Source of the DNA: an uncultured Verrucomicrobia subdivision 3 bacterium
Lineage (GTDB): Bacteria > Verrucomicrobiota > Verrucomicrobiia > Limisphaerales > UBA11358
DNA: 37,692 nucleotides
Assembly (NCBI GenBank): GCA_903872345.1
Contig: CAIQKM010000180.1
Coordinates: 1 to 37,692 of the forward strand
Reading direction: 5' to 3'
The notes beneath the pieces are model-generated. The model had not been told where the DNA came from and made no database searches. It worked only from the letters and a program-made list of their open reading frames with translations. Positions within the stretch are counted from its first letter, which is position 1. Every line of letters starts with the position of its first letter. Of this stretch, positions 32,935 to 37,692 are shown one piece after another. Made by a program: the position numbers and the translations under genes.

Positions 32935-34961
32935 AACGGATTATTCTTAACATTTTTACGAGCGGTTTGGTAATGTCGGCCATGGGCGTCGGCGCCGGCA
33001 ATTCCGGCGTGGTGGATGACACCGCCAGCCCCCATGCGCTGGTACACAGCGTGGGCCTGAATGAAACGCACTGGACCACCGGCTTCTGGGGGGATCGTTT
33101 TGAACTGTGCCGGACCCAGATGGTGCCCGGCATGGACCGGCTCATGGAGGGGACGAACTACACCCAGTTTTTTCGCAACTTTGAAATTGCGGCCGGGCAG
33201 GCGACGGGAAGGTCGCGCGGGGCGTCGTTCAATGACGGTGATTTCTACAAGTTTCTGGAAGGAGCGAGCGCGACCTTGGCGGTAACCAATGATGCGCAGC
33301 TCAGTGCGCGATTGGACCGCATCATTGCCGTGATCGGCAAAGCCCAGACGACCAATGGCTACATTGATACGTGGGTGCAATTGCATCAGCGCGAGCCGAA
33401 TTCGAAAGCGGCCCCGTTCGGCGAGCGCAATAATTTTGAGGTCTATAACATCGGGCAATTGATGACGGCGGCGTGCGTGCATTACCGGGTTACGGGCAAA
33501 ACCAATTTTCTCGCCATCGCCCGCAAGGCGGCGGACTGCCTGATTCAGGCCTTTGCGAAGCCCACGCCGGAGACGGCGGTCAATTCGGTCTGTCCTTCGC
33601 ATTACATGGGCAGCGTGGAACTGTATCGCGCCACCGGGGATGTGCGGTATCTGGAACTGGCGAAGAAATTCATCGCCATGCGGGATTTGGTCAAAGATGG
33701 CGAAAGCGATGATCAGGAACGGATTCCGTTTGGCCAGCAGGAGGAGGCCGAAGGCCACGCGGTGCGCGCCAATTATCTGTATGCGGGCGCGGCGGATTTG
33801 TATCTGGAAACCGGTGACAAGGCGCTGTGGAAACCGCTGGCGGCGATTTGGACCAATGTGGTCACCGAAAAGATGTACATCACCGGCGGCTGCGGGGCGT
33901 TGTATGACGGCGCGTATCCGGATGGCGGTCGGTTTCATAATAACATCAGCCGCGTGCATCAGGCCTATGGCCGGAATTATCAACTGCCCAACATCACCGC
34001 GCACAACGAAACCTGTGCGAACATCGGCAATGCCCTCTGGAACTGGCGCATGTTTCTGGCCACGGGCGAGGCGCGGTACATGGATGTCGTGGAACTCGAA
34101 CTTTACAACAGCGTTCTCTCGGGTGTGGCGCTGGACGGGACGAATTTCTTTTACACCAATCCGTTGCGGGTGATCGATCCGCCGCCGGTGGTGTTGCGCT
34201 GGTCGCGCACGCGCGTGCCGTTTGTGGGATCGTTTTGCTGTCCGCCCAATCTGGTGCGAACCGTGGCCGAATCGGCGGATTATGCGTATGGCAAAACCGG
34301 CGATGCGGTCTGGGTGAACCTCTACGGTAGCAGCGTGCTGGATACGCGATTGACCAATGGGGACCCGGTGAGGCTGGTGCAGGAGACGGAATATCCATGG
34401 AACGGCCGGGTGCATCTCCGCATTGAAGCCGCCGGCAAAAAGGAGTTTGCCCTCAAGCTGCGCATTCCGGGCTGGGCGGCGAGCGCGGCGGTGCGGGTGA
34501 ATCTGGGGCCGGTGGATGAGCACGCCAAGCCGGGCAGCTATTTTGAAATCCGGCGCGTCTGGTCGGCGGGGGATGTGGTGGATTTGGATCTGCCCATGCC
34601 GGCGCGCTTGATGACCGCCAATCCGCTCGTAGAGGAGGATTTTGGCCAAGTGGCGGTCCAGCGTGGTCCGGTGGTATATTGTCTGGAGTCGCCCGACTTG
34701 CCGAAGGGCATCCGGCTTTCCGATGTGCGTGTGCCGACGGACATTCAACTGGAGGCGCGTTACGATCAGCGCCTGTTCGGCGGCGTGGCGGTGTTGGAAG
34801 GAAAGGCGCTGGCCATCGCGCCGGAAAATTGGAGCGGTCAGTTGTACCATGAATTTCATCCGGCGGCGGCGCGGCCAATCAAGCTGCAATTGATTCCCTA
34901 TTCGCTCTGGCAAAATCGCGGGCCGTCGGAGATGTCCGTGTGGCTGCCGTTGCAAAATTAA
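32931..34961 (+). CDS. GH127 beta-L-arabinofuranosidase-type hydrolase
   Basis: About 676 residues, secreted (MKRIILNIFTSGLVMSAMGV). GH127 is a zinc-thiolate glycosidase family: known members are beta-L-arabinofuranosidases and, in rhamnogalacturonan-II breakdown, an aceric-acid-releasing enzyme. Seen: VHSVGLNETHWTTGFWGDRF start, HYMGSVELYRATGDVRYLEL, EAEGHAVRANYLYAGAADLY, GGCGALYDGAYPDGGRFHNN. The metal/catalytic set is intact: Glu360 and Cys362 in HNETCANIG, Cys436 and Cys437 in SFCCPPNLVRT, spacing as in characterised members. The (alpha/alpha)6 barrel is followed by beta-sandwiches. Start ATG 32931 within ATGA shared with the previous stop; the frame open upstream (from 32781) is inside that gene. 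Co-translated with the GH67-like enzyme. Confidence 0.93.
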   Translation: MKRIILNIFTSGLVMSAMGVGAGNSGVVDDTASPHALVHSVGLNETHWTTGFWGDRFELCRTQMVPGMDRLMEGTNYTQFFRNFEIAAGQATGRSRGASFNDGDFYKFLEGASATLAVTNDAQLSARLDRIIAVIGKAQTTNGYIDTWVQLHQREPNSKAAPFGERNNFEVYNIGQLMTAACVHYRVTGKTNFLAIARKAADCLIQAFAKPTPETAVNSVCPSHYMGSVELYRATGDVRYLELAKKFIAMRDLVKDGESDDQERIPFGQQEEAEGHAVRANYLYAGAADLYLETGDKALWKPLAAIWTNVVTEKMYITGGCGALYDGAYPDGGRFHNNISRVHQAYGRNYQLPNITAHNETCANIGNALWNWRMFLATGEARYMDVVELELYNSVLSGVALDGTNFFYTNPLRVIDPPPVVLRWSRTRVPFVGSFCCPPNLVRTVAESADYAYGKTGDAVWVNLYGSSVLDTRLTNGDPVRLVQETEYPWNGRVHLRIEAAGKKEFALKLRIPGWAASAAVRVNLGPVDEHAKPGSYFEIRRVWSAGDVVDLDLPMPARLMTANPLVEEDFGQVAVQRGPVVYCLESPDLPKGIRLSDVRVPTDIQLEARYDQRLFGGVAVLEGKALAIAPENWSGQLYHEFHPAAARPIKLQLIPYSLWQNRGPSEMSVWLPLQN

Positions 34962-35007
34962 TTTCATGAAAACCGGTTCTCATACCATTTCCAATTTGCA
35001 ATTGCCC

Positions 35008-35091
35008 ATGCCGCTCCTAACGGAGCTTGGGATTTTGAGGAAATGGATCTGCAAATATGCCGTTCCTCCGGAGCTTAGACAGGCTGACATC
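35008..35091. repeat. GCTCCTAACGGAGC / GTTCCTCCGGAGC repeat
   Basis: Two small hairpins, GCTCCTAACGGAGC (35013-35026) and GTTCCTCCGGAGC (35062-35074), with CTTGGGATT and CTTAGACAGGCTGACATC between and after. It lies in the 163-base gap before the GH43 gene. By chance it is open in the reading frame, giving an apparent 53-residue N-terminal extension that should be rejected. Confidence 0.7.
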
Positions 35092-35124
35092 GGGGTGGAT
35101 TCAAACTGCAAGCGGTACCCGGCC

Positions 35125-36057
35125 ATGTTGCAAGTGGCGATTTTCGGACTCCTTTTGATGACGGTGGGTTTGTTTTCACCGTCAGCCTTGGCGGTGGAGA
35201 CCAATGGGGATTCGGTGTTTCTTTCCACCTCGTTCCGGGATGCGGACCAGAAGTTCCTGCGCTTTTTATCGAGCTCGGACGGGTATCACTGGACGAATGT
35301 GCCCGGCACGTTTTTGGAAGCCAAGGCCGGTGCGAGCCAGCAGTTTCGCGATCCCAGCCTGTTGCGCGGGCCGGATGGCACGTTCCATCTCGTATGGACG
35401 GCAGGGTGGCATCATGACCAGGGGTTTGGGTATGCGTCGTCGCGGGATCTGATCCACTGGTCGGCGCAGCAGTTTGTGCCGGTGATGACGAATGAGCCGA
35501 CCACGGTGAACGTGTGGGCGCCGGAACTGTTTTATGATGACGGACAGTTCATCATCGTCTGGGCTTCCACCATTCCGGGACTTTTTCCGGACAAGCTGGA
35601 AAAGCACGACAACAACCAGCGGCTCTATTTTACCACCACCAGCGATTTTGCCAATTTTACTCCGACGAAATTATTTTATGACGGCGGGTTCAGCGTGATT
35701 GACCCGTTTATTTTGAAGGACGGTGCGCGGTATGTGTTGGTGTGCAAAGACAATTCACGGCCGGCGCTAAATCTCCGCGTGGCTTTTTCCGATTCGCCGG
35801 TGGGGCCATGGAATGACGTGTCCGCACCGTTCACGCAAAAGTTCACCGAAGGCCCATGCGCGTTAAAGGTGGGCGACGACTGGTTGATTTATTTTGACGC
35901 CTACCGGCAGAAGATTTATGGCGCGGTCAAGACCCGGGATTTTAAGACGTTCACGGACATAACTTCGGAGGTCAGCTTCCCGGTCGGCCACAAGCATGGC
36001 ACGGCGTTGCGGGTGCCGCGCGAAATCCTGGAAGGCTTGCTGAAGGCGCAGCCGTAA
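35125..36057 (+). CDS. GH43-family five-bladed propeller glycosidase
   Basis: About 310 residues. Start chosen at 35125, where MLQVAIFGLLLMTVGLFSPS gives a clean signal peptide; the frame is open from 34966, but that part is repeat DNA. Beta-propeller landmarks in order: FRDPSLLRGPDGTFHLVW with Asp76 (base), GYASSRDLIHWSAQQ, VNVWAPELFYDDGQFIIVW, SVIDPFILKDG with Asp193 (pKa modulator), KFTEGPCALKVGDDWLIYFD with Glu242 (acid), as in GH43. No extra binding module. GH43 enzymes cut arabinofuranosides, galactans and xylosides; next to GH127 an arabinan or arabinogalactan side chain of pectin is likely. The next gene starts 17 bases after its stop. Confidence 0.85.
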   Translation: MLQVAIFGLLLMTVGLFSPSALAVETNGDSVFLSTSFRDADQKFLRFLSSSDGYHWTNVPGTFLEAKAGASQQFRDPSLLRGPDGTFHLVWTAGWHHDQGFGYASSRDLIHWSAQQFVPVMTNEPTTVNVWAPELFYDDGQFIIVWASTIPGLFPDKLEKHDNNQRLYFTTTSDFANFTPTKLFYDGGFSVIDPFILKDGARYVLVCKDNSRPALNLRVAFSDSPVGPWNDVSAPFTQKFTEGPCALKVGDDWLIYFDAYRQKIYGAVKTRDFKTFTDITSEVSFPVGHKHGTALRVPREILEGLLKAQP

Positions 36058-36074
36058 AAATCACTTTCTTTCAT

Positions 36075-36728
36075 ATGAAAAAATATATTGCGGTACTCGT
36101 TACCCTGTTTGGTCTTTCCGTGGCTACGGCGCTGGCGGACAAGAAATCCGGCGGCACCGATACGAATCTGCCACCCGGGCAAGTGGAGGCGAATTACACC
36201 AAGGCCATTGAAGGTCGCACCGACGGCGTGCTGAAGGCGCTGGCGCTGACCGATGCCGCCGCCGCGGCCAAGGTGCATGCTGCCGTGATCGCCCAATACC
36301 GCGCGCTGAAAGCCTGGCATGAGGCGAACGATGCGCAGCTCAAGGCGGTCAAAGGGGACACCAACGCGGTGGCGCAAATTCGGGCGTCTTTGAAGACGTT
36401 GCATGACGGTTTCCTGGCAAAGCTCGGCGAGGTGCTCACGCCTGCGCAAGTGGAAACGGTGAAAGACAAACTGACGTACGGCAAGGTGCAGTTCACCTTC
36501 GGCGGTTACGTGGCGCAATATCCCGCTCTGACCGAGGCGCAGAAGCAGCGCGTGCTCGAATTGCTCAAGGAGGCCCGGGAAGAGGCGATGGATGGCGGCA
36601 GTGCGGATGAAAAGACGGCGGTGTTCCAGCACTACAAGGGCAAGATTAACAATTACCTGTCCAAGCAGGGATTGCACCCTGCCAAGGCCAAGCCGAAGGC
36701 TGAGGAGGGTAATGAACCGGGGAAGTAA
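36075..36728 (+). CDS. DUF3826 family secreted protein
   Basis: A 217-residue protein with signal peptide MKKYIAVLVTLFGLSVATAL (cleavage near ALA-D). The mature part is mostly helical and charged. Seen: VEANYTKAIEGRTDGVLKAL, AAVIAQYRALKAWHEANDAQ, LTPAQVETVKDKLTYGKVQF and, near the end, LLKEAREEAMDGGSADEKTA and HYKGKINNYLSKQG, the last two being strongly reminiscent of DUF3826. DUF3826 proteins appear next to pectin-degrading genes in Bacteroidetes and have no known activity; the helical, EF-hand-free layout suggests a binding or chaperone role rather than an enzyme (inference). Ends the plus-strand run of locus genes. Confidence 0.8.
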   Translation: MKKYIAVLVTLFGLSVATALADKKSGGTDTNLPPGQVEANYTKAIEGRTDGVLKALALTDAAAAAKVHAAVIAQYRALKAWHEANDAQLKAVKGDTNAVAQIRASLKTLHDGFLAKLGEVLTPAQVETVKDKLTYGKVQFTFGGYVAQYPALTEAQKQRVLELLKEAREEAMDGGSADEKTAVFQHYKGKINNYLSKQGLHPAKAKPKAEEGNEPGK

Positions 36729-36739
36729 CTCGATTACGC

Positions 36740-36854
36740 TTGCATAGAGGTTTTTGGAATGCAAGTGCAATGCAAAATCGCTGAAGCAATGGAAATGCAA
36801 TGGTTGGAAGAGGCTTTATTGAGGATATAGCTGTAAGTGGTTGATAAATTGCAT
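36740..36854 (+). promoter_or_regulatory. Cluster of TTGCAT/ATGCAA half sites upstream of a sigma-54 promoter
   Basis: TTGCAT at 36740 and 36849; ATGCAA at 36759, 36770 and 36795. The first pair forms TTGCAT-N13-ATGCAA, and 36759/36770 are 11 bases apart, one helical turn. The cluster lies about 10-125 bases ahead of the -24 box, in the usual place for an enhancer-binding activator. Assignment as binding sites is inference. Confidence 0.5.
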
Positions 36855-36863
36855 TTCGATTAG

Positions 36864-36880
36864 TTGGCACGAGTGTTGCT
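36864..36880 (+). promoter_or_regulatory. Sigma-54 (RpoN) promoter
   Basis: TTGGCACGAGTGTTGCT matches the full YTGGCACG-N4-TTGCW consensus; GG at 36866-36867 and GC at 36878-36879 are exactly 12 apart. Expected RNA start near 36891, giving a 5' leader of about 58 bases to the ATG at 36949. Confidence 0.88.
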
Positions 36881-36948
36881 TTAAGAGTGGTGTCGATTGA
36901 AAACCCAATCGGGAAACCAAAACTAAACAACCGAAAAAAAGAACGACT

Positions 36949-37692
36949 ATGAAAACGAACAAAATCAACTTACTCACCCTGGCGGCCTTGATCATTACGC
37001 CCGCTCTTTACGCGGCGCCTGTGAGCAGCAGCGGCACCCCGGCCCCGGAACAATCCTCGGCGGACCCCTACGGTCTGCAAACGGCCGGTCCGGTGATGCA
37101 GGCCGGTTCGACGGCGGACTCCAAGAATTTCGACACGACGGTGATGCCGAGTCTGATGAGCTTCATCAACAAGAACCTGCCGGAGACCGTGAACAACACC
37201 AAGAGCACGGCGTTTGAAGTGGACCCGAGCAAGCTGGTGATGGCGAACAATTACAATGTGACGGCGACCTTTGTGTATGAGAACGCCGGTTACCACAACT
37301 CGTTCGGGGTGGATGAAGTGGCGGCGGGCCAGACGGGGCCGCAGAGCGCGTTTGACGAAGTGACGGCCCCGACGGCGAAGTTGATTTTCCCGGACGCGTC
37401 CACGCCGGCGGGCGGCGGAGCGGCGATTGGCACGGGTGCGACGACGCAGGATCAGCCGGTGGTGCCGGGCGACTTTGTGAACCTGGGCAACGTGAGCAAA
37501 GGCACGGCGCTGGATTTCTTCCTGGTCGCGAATGGTGCGAATGGCGGGAATCAAGTGTTTTCGGCGAATGAATCGCTGAACCAGGACGGTTTTAGCCAGC
37601 ACGTGGCTGGTTTTACGACGCACCTGTTCGCGGTGCCGCAGTTGAACAGCCCTTACCTGTTCCTGTCGTTTGAAGACTTGTGGGGCGGTGGC
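36949..37692 (+). CDS. Secreted DUF4114-like protein, probable PEP-CTERM type (cut by window end)
   Basis: The frame stays open for 248 codons to the edge. N-terminus MKTNKINLLTLAALIITPAL is a signal peptide ending YAAPVSS. Then FDTTVMPSLMSFINKNLPE, MANNYNVTATFVYENAGYHN with SFGVDEV, KGTALDFFLVANGANGG, and finally LFLSFEDLWGGG. The pair TFVYENAGYHNSFG ... FLSFEDLWGGG is the DUF4114 pattern, which normally continues with a D.D(F/Y)ND acidic site. In Verrucomicrobia, Proteobacteria and cyanobacteria such proteins commonly end in a PEP-CTERM sorting tail; the tail would lie outside the window. Transcribed from a sigma-54 promoter, in line with RpoN control known for PEP-CTERM genes in some bacteria. 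No ribosome site beyond a purine-rich stretch. Confidence 0.8.
   Translation, partial: MKTNKINLLTLAALIITPALYAAPVSSSGTPAPEQSSADPYGLQTAGPVMQAGSTADSKNFDTTVMPSLMSFINKNLPETVNNTKSTAFEVDPSKLVMANNYNVTATFVYENAGYHNSFGVDEVAAGQTGPQSAFDEVTAPTAKLIFPDASTPAGGGAAIGTGATTQDQPVVPGDFVNLGNVSKGTALDFFLVANGANGGNQVFSANESLNQDGFSQHVAGFTTHLFAVPQLNSPYLFLSFEDLWGGG

Noticed and set aside
32925..34967. 680-codon frame opposite the GH127 gene, and similar long frames opposite other locus genes
   Set aside because: R/H/I-rich antisense shadows without start signals or domains.
34966..35124. 53-residue N-terminal extension of the GH43 frame
   Set aside because: Overlaps a hairpin repeat and precedes a clean signal peptide start at 35125.
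17522..36728. Bacteroidetes-type SusC/SusD polysaccharide-utilisation locus
   Set aside because: No TonB-dependent receptor, SusD-like lipoprotein or hybrid two-component regulator in the window.

Overview
The window looks like a chromosomal segment from a Verrucomicrobia-type bacterium (best guess the Pedosphaera/Limisphaerales side; this is an inference, as there is no rRNA here). The reasons are a short prepilin-like protein with the [20 protein letters not shown] helix and a C-terminal YADGH motif, a secreted protein ending in a DUF4114-like domain behind a sigma-54 promoter, weak or absent Shine-Dalgarno motifs at most starts, many palindromic intergenic repeats, and a carbohydrate-degrading cluster without SusC/SusD. 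No tRNA, rRNA, CRISPR array or transposase gene was seen.

Left part (1-13 kb), housekeeping and scattered genes: an orphan-looking ParE-type toxin, a SMUG1-type uracil-DNA glycosylase, a small OmpH/Skp-like secreted protein (minus), a secreted CBM9-like + PKD protein, a GH28 pectinase-like protein, an S1/P1 nuclease with an extra C-terminal OB-like domain (minus), a serine O-acetyltransferase, then groES-groEL and dnaK on the minus strand. The gaps between these genes are filled with at least five families of hairpin-forming repeats.

Middle (13-17.4 kb): a pilin-like DUF1559-type protein and a 1,140-residue secreted beta-helical, Asn/Thr-rich protein, closed by a clear terminator.

Right part (17.5-36.7 kb): a tightly packed plus-strand pectin/rhamnogalacturonan utilisation locus. 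In order it holds two PL1-family pectate lyases, an MFS sugar-acid transporter, a DapA/NAL-family aldolase, a six-hairpin glycosidase, a beta-helix + DUF6298-like two-module protein, a DUF5060/DUF4038-like clan GH-A protein, a GH67/GH115-like protein, a GH127 enzyme with its full Cys/Glu zinc site, a GH43 propeller and a DUF3826 protein. Most junctions are 4-base ATGA/GTGA overlaps or gaps under 20 bases, so the first seven genes look like one operon and the later ones like one or two more, broken only where repeats have inserted. The logic is extracellular or periplasmic cutting of pectin backbone and side chains, import of the acidic product by the MFS carrier, and aldol cleavage in the cytoplasm. 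Several members (six-hairpin protein, DUF6298-like, DUF5060-like, GH67-like, DUF3826) have no assignable substrate from sequence and are the best candidates for new enzymology.

Right edge: a near-perfect sigma-54 (-24/-12) promoter, preceded by five TTGCAT/ATGCAA half sites, drives a secreted DUF4114-like protein that runs off the window. This resembles RpoN-controlled PEP-CTERM/exosortase surface proteins. A weaker sigma-54-like sequence also lies in front of dnaK.
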